Source of the DNA: Paraburkholderia bannensis NBRC 103871
GTDB lineage: Bacteria; Pseudomonadota; Gammaproteobacteria; Burkholderiales; Burkholderiaceae
Direction: 5' to 3'
Assembly (NCBI RefSeq): GCF_000685015.1
Contig: NZ_BAYA01000003.1
Coordinates: 434,001-498,000 of the forward strand
DNA: 64,000 nucleotides
The translations under genes and the position numbers were made by a program. Positions 15,714 to 24,224 of this stretch are shown in pieces (positions within the stretch are counted from its first letter, which is position 1; each line of letters starts with the position of its first letter). The notes below the pieces were generated by a model. It worked only from the letters and a program-made list of their open reading frames with translations. It searched no databases and was not told the DNA's origin.

Positions 15714-16850
15714 GTGAAGAAGAAACTTCTCGCGGCGCTGCCGCTCGCGCTCGCCGCAGCAGGCGCCCACGCGCAAAGCAGCGTCACGCTGTACGGCATC
15801 ATCGACCTCGGCGTGGACTACGCCAACAACGTCGTCAACGGCGCGAACGGCAACCTCGTGCCGGGCAGCGGCGGCCGCCTGGTGCAGATGCAAAGCGGCG
15901 TGCCGGCTGGCAGCCGCTGGGGCCTGCGCGGCTCGGAAGACCTGGGCGGCGGCTATTCGGCGATCTTCCGCCTCGAAAGCGGCTTCAATGCGGCAACCGG
16001 ATCGGCAGGCGGCGGCCTGATGTTCTCGCGTAACGCCTATGTCGGCCTGAAGTCGGAGCAGTATGGCCAGGTCACGCTGGGCAAGCAGTGGGACGCCACG
16101 GTCGACCTGATCGAGCCGTACTCGCTCAACGGCAATTACGGCGGCTGGTACTTCGCGCACCCGAACGACATGGACAACCTGGACAACGGGTTCCCCGTCA
16201 ACAACGCCGTCAAGTACATCAGCCCGGTGATGGCAGGCTTCCAGTTCGAGGGCCACTACTCGTTCGGCGGCCAGGCCGGACAGTTCTCGAACAACGCTTC
16301 GTATAGCGCGGCAGCGGCCTACACGCTGGGTTCGTTCAGCGCGGGCGTGGGCTACCTGCGCATCAACGACCCGATTTCGGCCGTGGCCGGTTACGGCAGC
16401 GGCGGCGGCTACGTGAACACGATCTACGGCAACGCGCTGGCCAATGCGCGCTACCAGGGCATTCTCTCGGCGGGCGCATCGTACGTGCTGGGCAGCCTGA
16501 AGATGATGGCCAATTACTCGAACGTGGACTTCTCCTCGGGTAACGGCAGCCACGACCTGCACTTCCAGAACTACGAGCTGTCGGGCACGTATGCGTTCAC
16601 GCCGGCCTTCACGGTGGGTGCAGGCTACACGTTCACGATGGGCCAGGATCATGCCACCGACGCGTCGCCCAAGTACCACCAGGTCAACCTGATCGCGCAG
16701 TACTCGATCTCGAAGCGCACCTCGGTCTACGCGATGGGTTCGTACCAGCACGCAGCAGGCGGCGCAGAAAACGCCCAGATCACGGGCTTCAACCCGTCGA
16801 GCACGCAGAACCAGGTCGTCAGCCGCGTGGGTATCACCCACTCCTTCTGA
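15714..16850 (+). CDS. Gram-negative porin (OmpC-like, Burkholderia type)
   Basis: A 378-residue outer-membrane beta-barrel porin with signal peptide (KKKLLAALPLALAAAGAHA). Typical elements are SSVTLYGIIDLGVDY at the mature start, SRWGLRGSEDLGGGYSAIF, FSRNAYVGLKSEQYGQVTLG and the C-terminal aromatic SRVGITHSF needed for barrel assembly. The GTG start follows AAGGAG; a GC-rich hairpin (15678-15694) lies just upstream in the leader. Placed after the betaine binding protein, it may admit the same solutes, though this porin family is broadly permeable. Confidence 0.93.
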   Translation: MKKKLLAALPLALAAAGAHAQSSVTLYGIIDLGVDYANNVVNGANGNLVPGSGGRLVQMQSGVPAGSRWGLRGSEDLGGGYSAIFRLESGFNAATGSAGGGLMFSRNAYVGLKSEQYGQVTLGKQWDATVDLIEPYSLNGNYGGWYFAHPNDMDNLDNGFPVNNAVKYISPVMAGFQFEGHYSFGGQAGQFSNNASYSAAAAYTLGSFSAGVGYLRINDPISAVAGYGSGGGYVNTIYGNALANARYQGILSAGASYVLGSLKMMANYSNVDFSSGNGSHDLHFQNYELSGTYAFTPAFTVGAGYTFTMGQDHATDASPKYHQVNLIAQYSISKRTSVYAMGSYQHAAGGAENAQITGFNPSSTQNQVVSRVGITHSF

Positions 16851-16864
16851 CGGTTGCGGTGGAC

Positions 16865-16892
16865 AAAACGCCGGCGTAAAGCCGGCGTTTTT
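16865..16892 (+). terminator. rho-independent terminator
   Basis: AACGCCGGC and GCCGGCGTT pair around GTAAA and are followed by Ts, 14 bp after the porin stop codon. Confidence 0.88.
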
Positions 16893-16946
16893 CCGTTCCG
16901 CGCTCCATTTAGCGATCCGTACTATTTCGCATCAAGAGGTTGCAGC

Positions 16947-17855
16947 ATGCGCCGCCTTCCCTCCCTTTCGGCCCTGCGCTCGTTCGAAGAAGCCAGCCGT
17001 ACCCTCAGCTTCACCAAGGCGGCGCAGAACCTGCACGTCACGCAGGGCGCCATCAGCCGCCAGATCCGCCTGCTCGAAGACTACCTGGGCACGCCGCTGT
17101 TCATGCGGCATCACCACCGGCTGGAGATTACCGCTGCGGGCAAGCGCCTGTTGCCCACGCTCCAGGCCGCGTTCGACAGCATCGCTCATACGCTCGATAC
17201 GATTCGCGCCGATCCTTCCAACAGTCTCCTGAGCCTGAACGCCGCGCCGACGCTCGCGACGCGCTGGCTCACGCCGCGTCTGCGCGATTTCCAGACGCTC
17301 CATCCCGACCTGCGCATTTCCATCACGAACGAATACGGGCCGCTGCACGGCAGCGAGCGCAACGAGGACTGCCAGATCCGCTTCGGCATGGAACCGCTGC
17401 CGGGCGGCCAAAGCACGCTGCTGATGCGCGAGCGTCATGTGCTGGTGGGATCGGCGCGCGAGTTTTCGCAAGCGCCGGACAGCACGCAGGCGTTGCGCGA
17501 GATCCTGGCGCAGCATCCGTGGCTGTATATCCTCGATATCGACCGGCGTCTGCTGGTGTGGGAAGCGTGGCTCGAAGCCGCGGCGCTCGACGTGGAAATG
17601 GCCCCGCGCGGCGAGCTGGAATTCAGCACGCTCGATCAGGTGATTCATGCGGCGGTGGCAGGGCTTGGCATCGCGGTCGCAGACCGGCACATGATCGAGC
17701 AGGAACTCGCGAACGGCACGCTGGTGCAGTTGAGCGAGGTCGAGGTGGACGGGCCGTCGGGCTATTGGCTCGACGTGCGGCCCGAGGTGCAGGAGACGGT
17801 GCGGGTGAAGAATTTCAGTCAGTGGCTGATCGGACATCACGCCGCAAGTCGCTAG
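16947..17855 (+). CDS. LysR family regulator, GcvA-like (copy 1)
   Basis: A 302-residue LysR regulator resembling GcvA: RRLPSLSALRSFEEASR, then FTKAAQNLHVTQGAISRQIR as recognition helix, and RWLTPRLRDFQTLHPDLRIS at the domain junction. I start it at the ATG at 16947, which gives the normal GcvA N-terminus; the frame is open further up. A paralogue with the same layout closes the transporter operon at 25587. Candidate targets are the betaine uptake genes and the convergent aldehyde dehydrogenase operon. Confidence 0.88.
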   Translation: MRRLPSLSALRSFEEASRTLSFTKAAQNLHVTQGAISRQIRLLEDYLGTPLFMRHHHRLEITAAGKRLLPTLQAAFDSIAHTLDTIRADPSNSLLSLNAAPTLATRWLTPRLRDFQTLHPDLRISITNEYGPLHGSERNEDCQIRFGMEPLPGGQSTLLMRERHVLVGSAREFSQAPDSTQALREILAQHPWLYILDIDRRLLVWEAWLEAAALDVEMAPRGELEFSTLDQVIHAAVAGLGIAVADRHMIEQELANGTLVQLSEVEVDGPSGYWLDVRPEVQETVRVKNFSQWLIGHHAASR

Positions 17856-17870
17856 ATTCAAGGCACAAAA

Positions 17871-17900
17871 AAAGCCGCTACGCTTTCACGTAGCGGCTTT
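17871..17900. terminator. bidirectional rho-independent terminator
   Basis: A perfect 12-bp stem AAAGCCGCTACG/CGTAGCGGCTTT with a six-base loop and A/T flanks lies between the convergent LysR and aldehyde dehydrogenase genes. Confidence 0.9.
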
Positions 17901-17958
17901 CGCCCAGAGGGGCAAAGCGTGGAGAACGCTCAATACCCGATGCCATTGACAGCGGGCT

Positions 17959-19413
17959 TCAGCCCAACCCGCCCATCATCATGTACTTCGTCTCCAGGTA
18001 CTCGTCGAGGCCATACTTCGACCCTTCGCGCCCCAGACCCGATTCCTTCACGCCGCCAAAAGGCGCGACCTCGGTCGAAATGATCCCTTCGTTGATGCCG
18101 ACCATGCCGCTTTCCAGCGCACCCGCGACGCGCCACACGCGACCAATATCGCGCGCATAGAAGTAAGCCGACAAACCGAACTCGGTATCGTTCGCCGCCT
18201 GGATGGCTTCTTCTTCCGTATCGAAACGGAATATCGCCGCGACCGGGCCGAAGGTCTCTTCATGCGCGAGCATCATGCCGCCGTGCGCGCCGGTGATGAT
18301 GGTCGGCTCGTAGAACGTGCCGCCCAACGCGTGCTCCTTGCCGCCGCACACGATCTCGCCGCCCTTCTCGCGCGCATCGCTGACATGCGCCTGCACCTTG
18401 CGCAACGCCGCCACATTGATGAGCGGCCCTTGCGTCGCGCCCGCTTCCATGCCGCTCGACACACGCAACGCGCGCACCGCCGCCGTGAGCTTCTCGACGA
18501 ACGCGTCATGCACGCCCGCCTGCACATAGAAGCGGTTCACGCACACGCAGGTCTGCCCCGTGTTGCGGAACTTCGATGCCATCGCGCCTTCCACGGCCGC
18601 ATCGAGGTCGGCGTCGTCGAACACGATGAACGGCGCATTGCCGCCCAGTTCAAGCGAAACCTTTTTCACGCTGTCCGCAGCGGCGCGCATCAGCAGCTTG
18701 CCCACGCGCGTCGATCCCGTGAACGAGATCTTGCGCACGGCCTTCGACGCCATCAGCGTGTCGCCGATCGCGGGCGCATCGCCCGTCACGACGTTGAACA
18801 CGCCGCGCTCAATGCCGGCTTCCTCGGCCAGCACGGCGAGCGCGAACGCGCTCAACGGCGTTTCCTCGGACGGCTTGAGCACCATCGTGCAGCCCGCCGC
18901 CAGCGCCGGGCCGGCCTTGCGCGTCACCATCGCGAGCGGGAAGTTCCACGGCGTGATCGCGCCGACCACGCCCACGGCTTCCTTCGTCACGACGATGCGC
19001 GCGCCCTTCTTCGGCGCGGGAATCACGTCGCCATAAGCACGGCGCGCTTCTTCCGCGAACCAGGTGAGAAAGCTCGCCGCGTAGCCGACTTCGCCGAGCG
19101 CTTCCGCGTACGGCTTGCCCTGCTCCGCGACCATGATGCGTGCGAGGTCTTCACGATGCGCGAGCATCAGCTCGCCCCAGCGGCGCACCTTCGCGGCGCG
19201 CTCCGCCGCCGTGGCGTCGCGCCACGCGGGGAACGCATGCGCGGCGGCCGCCACGGCTTGCAGCGTTTCGCGCGCCCCGGCGCGCGCGACCTCCGCGAGC
19301 GGCTTGCCCGTGGCCGGATCGGTCACCGTGAAGGTGGTATCGCCCGCGACCCATTCCCCGTCGATGAAGCTCGACGTGCGCAGCAGGCGCGTTTCCTTGA
19401 GGCCGTCGATCAT
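17959..19413 (-). CDS. NAD(P)-dependent aldehyde dehydrogenase, succinate-semialdehyde type (GabD-like)
   Basis: A 484-residue aldehyde dehydrogenase: PWNFPLAMVTRKAGPALAAG (cofactor region), general base Glu in LELGGNAPF and nucleophile Cys in NTGQTCVC. The overall pattern fits GabD-like semialdehyde dehydrogenases. I start it at MIDGLKETRLL (19413); its ATG overlaps the stop codon of the aldo-keto reductase by 4 bp, so translation is coupled. It is the last gene of the operon fae homologue, reductase, dehydrogenase, and probably oxidises an aldehyde made during betaine or amine breakdown. Confidence 0.88.
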   Translation of the reverse strand: MIDGLKETRLLRTSSFIDGEWVAGDTTFTVTDPATGKPLAEVARAGARETLQAVAAAAHAFPAWRDATAAERAAKVRRWGELMLAHREDLARIMVAEQGKPYAEALGEVGYAASFLTWFAEEARRAYGDVIPAPKKGARIVVTKEAVGVVGAITPWNFPLAMVTRKAGPALAAGCTMVLKPSEETPLSAFALAVLAEEAGIERGVFNVVTGDAPAIGDTLMASKAVRKISFTGSTRVGKLLMRAAADSVKKVSLELGGNAPFIVFDDADLDAAVEGAMASKFRNTGQTCVCVNRFYVQAGVHDAFVEKLTAAVRALRVSSGMEAGATQGPLINVAALRKVQAHVSDAREKGGEIVCGGKEHALGGTFYEPTIITGAHGGMMLAHEETFGPVAAIFRFDTEEEAIQAANDTEFGLSAYFYARDIGRVWRVAGALESGMVGINEGIISTEVAPFGGVKESGLGREGSKYGLDEYLETKYMMMGGLG

Positions 19414-20429
19414 GCTGCGATCTCCAGGCGGCGCGACGCGCGCGGCACGCGCGGAATGCGCGACGTCACGTAGTCGTTGATGACATCGCACGGCGTGTAG
19501 TTGCGGTCGAGCTCATAGAGTTCGTCGGCGTCGAGCTTCGTTTCCAGTGCTGCGAGCGCGCTGTCGAATTGCGCGACCGTGTCCGCGCCCACGAGCATCG
19601 ACGTAATGCCAGGACGATTGAGCACCCACGCCTGGGCGATCTGTGCGCACGACACGCCGCGCGCCAGCGCCACATCGGCCACCGAAAGCGCCACGTCGCG
19701 CGAGACCTGATCGTCGTACATCTGCGTGGTGAAGAAGTCGGTCTGGTTGCGCACCGACTTCGCATCGCCGGACAAGAGGCCGCGAGCAAGCGGGCTGAAC
19801 ACCGATACGCCCACGCCCTGATCCTGGCAGAACGGCACCATTTCGCGCTCCTCCTCGCGATACGCGCAGTTCAGCTGCAGCTGCATGTTGATCGGGCGTG
19901 CGAAGTTATAGCGCTCGCACGCCTGCAGGATCTTCGCGAACTGCCACGTGAACATCGTCGAGACGCCGATATAACGCGCCTTGCCCGAGCGCACGATGTC
20001 GTTGAGCGCATCCATCGTTTCTTCGACGGGCGTATTCACGTCGAAGTAATGCAGCATATAAACGTCGACGTAATCGGTCTGCAAGCGGCGCAGCGAACCG
20101 TCGATGCCGTCCATGATGTGCTTGCGCGAATGGCCCTGGTTGTTCACGCCGCCGCCAATCGGATAGCCCACCTTGGTGGTCAGCACAAGCTCGTCGCGCT
20201 TCGCGATGCGCTTGACGATGCGGCCCACGACTTCCTCGCCCACGCCCGTCGAATAGAAGTCCGCGAGGTCGATGAAGTTCACGCCCGCTTCGAGCGCATG
20301 GCGCACGATCGGCTCGCTTTGCTCTTCGTTATAGATCCACGGCTTCCAGTCGGGCGTGCCCATGTTCATCGTGCCGAGGCACAGGCGCGACACTTTCAGG
20401 CCCGAGCGGCCGAGTTGCACGTATTGCAT
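19410..20429 (-). CDS. aldo/keto reductase
   Basis: A TIM-barrel NAD(P)H oxidoreductase of about 339 residues. The catalytic tetrad is visible: Asp in FIDLADFY, Tyr in the same segment, Lys in LTTKVGYP and His in YMLHYFD. The ATG at 20429 has AGGTGA 6 bp upstream; a GTG at 20438 is an alternative. It lies 28 bp after the Fae homologue and overlaps the aldehyde dehydrogenase by 4 bp. The substrate is unknown; the operon suggests interconversion of a small aldehyde and its alcohol. Confidence 0.87.
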   Translation of the reverse strand: MQYVQLGRSGLKVSRLCLGTMNMGTPDWKPWIYNEEQSEPIVRHALEAGVNFIDLADFYSTGVGEEVVGRIVKRIAKRDELVLTTKVGYPIGGGVNNQGHSRKHIMDGIDGSLRRLQTDYVDVYMLHYFDVNTPVEETMDALNDIVRSGKARYIGVSTMFTWQFAKILQACERYNFARPINMQLQLNCAYREEEREMVPFCQDQGVGVSVFSPLARGLLSGDAKSVRNQTDFFTTQMYDDQVSRDVALSVADVALARGVSCAQIAQAWVLNRPGITSMLVGADTVAQFDSALAALETKLDADELYELDRNYTPCDVINDYVTSRIPRVPRASRRLEIAA

Positions 20430-20457
20430 CGTAGTCACCTGATAGAGGAGTCGCGAC

Positions 20458-20979
20458 TCAGGCCGCTTTGGCCTTGGGCGTATAGAACGGATTGCTGATC
20501 TGATCCTTGATCTTCGCGATGTCGTCGAGCTTCGGCAGCCCGTTCATGGCAGCGCGGATCGCGGTCTTGCAGGCGACGTAGTTGTTCTCGTAGACGGCGT
20601 CCAGGTCATCGCACGACCAGTTCACCCAGTTCGCGGTGACGATGCACCATTCGTTTTCGGCTTCGGGCGGCAGCGTGCCGTCGAGCATCGCTTCCGTGAC
20701 GGCCTTCGCGATGGCCGCCTGCGATGCGCCCCACGTGGCGTTGCCGTGCAGGTCGCCGCGAATGTCGGCCTTGTTCACGTAGAGCGTGGCGGGCTTGACC
20801 GGCACGTTGGGCTGCGCGACCACCATGAACGGCACGTGGCCTTGCGACGGCGAAGACAGGCTGTTCGTGAACGCCTGACCGACGGGGCCGTTGCGCGGGC
20901 CGATCATGATGTTGATGTGGGCAGCGTTTACGCCTGGTCCTGCAAAACCTTCGCCGATATAGACTTCCAGGGCTTTCAT
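20458..20979 (-). CDS. formaldehyde-activating enzyme (Fae) homologue
   Basis: A 173-residue protein aligning with Fae along its length: the start MKALEVYIGEGFAG, then AAHINIMIGPRNGP with the catalytic His (His21) of the Fae HIDLxxGPR motif, QPNVPVKPATLYVNK, and AAIAKAVTEAMLDGTLP. Fae condenses formaldehyde with tetrahydromethanopterin. This copy is divergent from methylotroph Fae in its second half, like the Fae2/Fae3 homologues of unsettled function. It heads an operon with an aldo-keto reductase and an aldehyde dehydrogenase, opposite a betaine transporter. N-demethylation of betaines releases formaldehyde, so a detoxifying role is plausible. Cofactor genes are not in the window. Confidence 0.82.
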   Translation of the reverse strand: MKALEVYIGEGFAGPGVNAAHINIMIGPRNGPVGQAFTNSLSSPSQGHVPFMVVAQPNVPVKPATLYVNKADIRGDLHGNATWGASQAAIAKAVTEAMLDGTLPPEAENEWCIVTANWVNWSCDDLDAVYENNYVACKTAIRAAMNGLPKLDDIAKIKDQISNPFYTPKAKAA

Positions 20980-21283
20980 AGTGACTCCGTCTCCTGTGGT
21001 GCCAGTGTTTGATTGATGCGCTGCAACGTGCGGTTTTTATCGATGCAGGCTGAGCGTCGAGACGAATTCCAGCACACGCCACGCAGCGCTGAAAGCTATG
21101 AAATCTCATGGGGGCATGACGCCGGATCATCGGCATGAGATCAGGTAATGCTTCGATGACTTTTCGTGGCTTTCGCAACCCAAAATGCTGCCGTTAGACT
21201 CTGTTCGCGCCGAAATGAAAAACCGCAAAAAGCCGCTTGATACAGCGGCACGCACGGCGACCCCGACAACGAACGGAGGAGAC
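20980..21283. promoter_or_regulatory. divergent promoter region with inverted repeat
   Basis: This 304-bp gap separates the Fae-homologue operon from the betaine transporter operon. It contains a perfect dyad ATCTCATG (21103-21110) / CATGAGAT (21134-21141) with extra CATG copies between the arms, a possible shared operator. No gene is seen in it. Confidence 0.5.
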
Positions 21284-22333
21284 ATGCAACGAATCACGAA
21301 AGCAGGTGTACGCCTCGCCGCGGCGCTGGCACTCACCTGCGCCGCGACGAGCAGCTTTGCAGCAGGCAATAGCGCAGGCAACTGGTGCCAGTCAGGCAAG
21401 ACCGTGAAGCTCGCCCAGGTCACCTGGGAAAGCGGCGCGCTGATGACCGAAATGGTGCGCACGGTGCTGGAAAAAGGCTACGGCTGCAAAACCGAAGTCG
21501 TGCCGGGCGCCACCGCCGCCACCGAAACCGCGCTCACCAATAACGACCTGCAAGTCTGGGCCGAACACTGGACAGGCCGCAGCCCGATCATTGCGCGCGG
21601 CCTGAAAGACGGCAACGTGAAGCTGGTCGGCGAGCTGATCCCCGGCGGCGACAAGGAAGGCTGGTACGTGCCCGACTACGTGATCAACGGCGACGCCAAA
21701 CGCGGCATCAAGCCGCTCGCACCGCAACTGCGTTCGATCGCGCAACTGCCGCAATACAAGGATCTTTTCAGCGACGACGAAGAACCCGGCAAGGGCCGCT
21801 TCTATAACTGCCCGGCAGGCTGGGATTGCGAACGTTTCAACAACCGCCTGCTGTCGGCCTACAAGCTCGGCGACGATTACACCAACTTCCGCCCCGGCAC
21901 CGGCGGCGCGCTCGACGCGGCGATTGCCTCGGCCTACGAACGCGGCAAGCCCATCCTCTTTTACTACTGGCAACCGGCCGGCCTGATGGCGAAGTACCAC
22001 TTCGTGCAGCTCGCGGGTGCGCCCTACTCGGACGCCTGCTGGAACACCATCGCCGACCCGAAGGGCACGCCGTGCGCGTCGGCGTTCAAGGTCTCGCACC
22101 TGAAGGTCGCGGTCTCCACGCCGTTCTTCGACGCCCAGCCGGACGCCGTGTCCTTCTTCGAAAAACTGAGCCTGCCGCTCACGCTCGACGAACAGCTGGT
22201 GCAGCAGATGCACGACAAGAAGCTCGACGCCTCGACGGTCGCGCGCAGCTTCTTCGAGCAGCACCCCGAAATCTGGAAGCAATGGGTCACGCCGGATGTC
22301 GCGGCGCGCGTGCAGGCCGGTCTGAAGACCTGA
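21284..22333 (+). CDS. OpuAC-type glycine/proline betaine binding protein (copy 2)
   Basis: A 349-residue periplasmic protein with signal peptide ending SSFAAG. It is a close paralogue of the protein at 14559: NWCQSGKTVKLAQVTWESG, ETALTNNDLQVWAEHW, KEGWYVPDYVINGD and FRPGTGGALDAAIASAYERG. The ATG at 21284 is preceded by GGAGGA. It is the first gene of a complete transporter operon (binding protein, permease, ATPase), so this copy is the primary receptor. Glycine betaine, proline betaine or choline-type ligands are expected for the family. Confidence 0.92.
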   Translation: MQRITKAGVRLAAALALTCAATSSFAAGNSAGNWCQSGKTVKLAQVTWESGALMTEMVRTVLEKGYGCKTEVVPGATAATETALTNNDLQVWAEHWTGRSPIIARGLKDGNVKLVGELIPGGDKEGWYVPDYVINGDAKRGIKPLAPQLRSIAQLPQYKDLFSDDEEPGKGRFYNCPAGWDCERFNNRLLSAYKLGDDYTNFRPGTGGALDAAIASAYERGKPILFYYWQPAGLMAKYHFVQLAGAPYSDACWNTIADPKGTPCASAFKVSHLKVAVSTPFFDAQPDAVSFFEKLSLPLTLDEQLVQQMHDKKLDASTVARSFFEQHPEIWKQWVTPDVAARVQAGLKT

Positions 22334-22378
22334 TCCGCACTTACCGCATCACATGTCACACGCTGAATGAGGCTCACC

Positions 22379-23344
22379 ATGGGATCTCCCTTTCTCCACC
22401 TGTCGATCGCCGATTGGGTCAACGATCAGGTCACCGCGTTCGTGCAGCAATACGGCGACGCGTTCCACAACTTCAGCGTACTGATGCTGCGCGACGTGCT
22501 CGTGCCGCTCGAAGGCCTGCTGCGCGCCATGCCGCCGCTGCTCGTGCTCGCCCTCGTGGGCCTCTTGAGCTGGCATGCCTCGCGCCGCGTAGGCGTGGCG
22601 CTGCTGTTCGTCGGCCTGCTCTGGCTGATCGGCTGCTTCGGGCTGTGGGACAAGCTCATGCAGACCTTCGCGCTGATGGTGGTCGCCACCGTCATTTCCG
22701 TGGCGCTGGGCGTGCCGCTCGGCATCCTGGCGGCCGGCAGCGCCACGCTGCGCCGCATCCTGCTGCCGGTGCTCGACGTGATGCAGACGCTGCCGAGCTT
22801 CGTGTACCTGATTCCGGTGCTGATGCTGTTCGGCCTCGGCAAGGTGCCCGCGATTCTCGCCACCGTCGTGTACGCGCTGCCGCCGCTGATTCGTCTGACC
22901 GATCTGGGCATCCGTCACGTCGACGGCGAGATTGTCGAAGCGGCGCGCGCCTTCGGCACGACGCGCACGCAACTACTGTTCGGCGTGCAGTTGCCGCTCG
23001 CGCGTCCGAGCATCATGGCCGGTATCAACCAGACCACGATGATGGCGCTGTCGATGGTGGTGATCGCGTCGATGATCGGCTCGCGCGGCCTCGGTGAAGA
23101 CGTGCTCGCGGGCATCCAGACGCTCGACGTGGGCAAGGGCACGCAGGCCGGCATCGCCATCGTGATTCTCGCCATCGTGATCGACCGCATCAGCCAGGGC
23201 TACGGTCAGGGCCGCCGCACGCGCGGTCTCGCGCGCCAGGGCAAGCAGCCGTCGCGCATTCCGTTTCGCCGTGCGCGCAACCAGGCCGACAGCAACGCCG
23301 ACGCGTCCAAGGCCAGCGACCTGAGCGGCCAGCCGGCCAAGTAA
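22379..23344 (+). CDS. glycine/proline betaine ABC transporter permease (ProW/OpuAB-like)
   Basis: A 321-residue inner-membrane protein with six or so hydrophobic segments. The binding-protein-dependent permease loop is IVEAARAFGTTRTQLLFGVQLPLARPSI, which contacts the ATPase. I choose the ATG at 22379, with GAGG 7 bp upstream, over the ATG at 22367. A basic, soluble C-terminal tail of about 45 residues after the last helix is longer than usual. It follows the binding protein by 45 bp. Confidence 0.9.
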   Translation: MGSPFLHLSIADWVNDQVTAFVQQYGDAFHNFSVLMLRDVLVPLEGLLRAMPPLLVLALVGLLSWHASRRVGVALLFVGLLWLIGCFGLWDKLMQTFALMVVATVISVALGVPLGILAAGSATLRRILLPVLDVMQTLPSFVYLIPVLMLFGLGKVPAILATVVYALPPLIRLTDLGIRHVDGEIVEAARAFGTTRTQLLFGVQLPLARPSIMAGINQTTMMALSMVVIASMIGSRGLGEDVLAGIQTLDVGKGTQAGIAIVILAIVIDRISQGYGQGRRTRGLARQGKQPSRIPFRRARNQADSNADASKASDLSGQPAK

Positions 23345-23389
23345 TGCGCTCCAGCGCAGTACCTACGAACACGTAAAGAGGTAACGAAC

Positions 23390-24214
23390 ATGAGCGGCAT
23401 CGAAGTCAAACACGTGTACAAGATCTTTGGCGCGCGCGACGCGAGCGAGCGCGCGCTGGAACTGCTGCGCGGCGGCGCGGGCAAGGCCGAAGTGCTGGAA
23501 AAGACGCGCTGCAATGTGGGCCTGAACGACGTGAGCCTGTCGATCGGCTCGGGCCAGATTTTCGTCATCATGGGCCTGTCGGGCTCGGGCAAGTCGACGC
23601 TCGTGCGTCACTTCAACCGCCTGATCGAGCCGACCGTCGGCGAGATCCTGATCGACGGCAAGGACGTGCTCAAGCTCAACGACAACGGCCTGCGCGAACT
23701 GCGCCGCTATGGCGTGAGCATGGTGTTCCAGAGCTTCGGCCTGCTGCCGCACCAGACGGTGCTCAATAACGCGGCGTACGCGCTCGTCACGCGCGGCGAA
23801 AAGAAAGCGGCGGCGCTCGCGAGTGCGCGCGAATGGCTCGGCAAGGTGGGACTCGGCAATTACGGCGACCACTACCCCGACGAGCTTTCCGGCGGCATGC
23901 GCCAGCGCGTGGGCCTCGCGCGCGCACTGGCGGCGAACACCGACGTGCTGCTGATGGACGAAGCGTTCTCTGCGCTCGACCCGCTGATCCGCACGGAAAT
24001 GCAAGACCAGTTGCTCGAACTGCAAAAGACGCTGCAAAAGACCATCGTCTTCATCACGCACGATCTGGACGAGGCGCTGCGCATCGGCAACCAGATCGCG
24101 ATCCTGCGCGACGGACGCCTGATCCAGTGCGGCACGCCCGAGGACATCCTGGAGCGCCCCGCCGACGATTACGTGCGCCGCTTCGTCGAGCGACGCAGCG
24201 CCGTGACGCACTAA
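23390..24214 (+). CDS. glycine/proline betaine ABC transporter ATPase (ProV/OpuAA-like, no CBS domains)
   Basis: A 274-residue ABC ATPase: Walker [16 protein letters not shown]-loop [14 protein letters not shown], signature [15 protein letters not shown], Walker [15 protein letters not shown] and the His switch ITHDLDEAL. The N-terminal [11 protein letters not shown] and the insert before Walker A are typical of the betaine subgroup. At 274 residues it ends before the tandem CBS domains that give ProV/OpuAA their ionic-strength sensing, as in ChoV-like catabolic importers. This suggests uptake for nutrition rather than osmotic response. Confidence 0.92.
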   Translation: MSGIEVKHVYKIFGARDASERALELLRGGAGKAEVLEKTRCNVGLNDVSLSIGSGQIFVIMGLSGSGKSTLVRHFNRLIEPTVGEILIDGKDVLKLNDNGLRELRRYGVSMVFQSFGLLPHQTVLNNAAYALVTRGEKKAAALASAREWLGKVGLGNYGDHYPDELSGGMRQRVGLARALAANTDVLLMDEAFSALDPLIRTEMQDQLLELQKTLQKTIVFITHDLDEALRIGNQIAILRDGRLIQCGTPEDILERPADDYVRRFVERRSAVTH

Positions 24215-24224
24215 GCGCCCGTTC

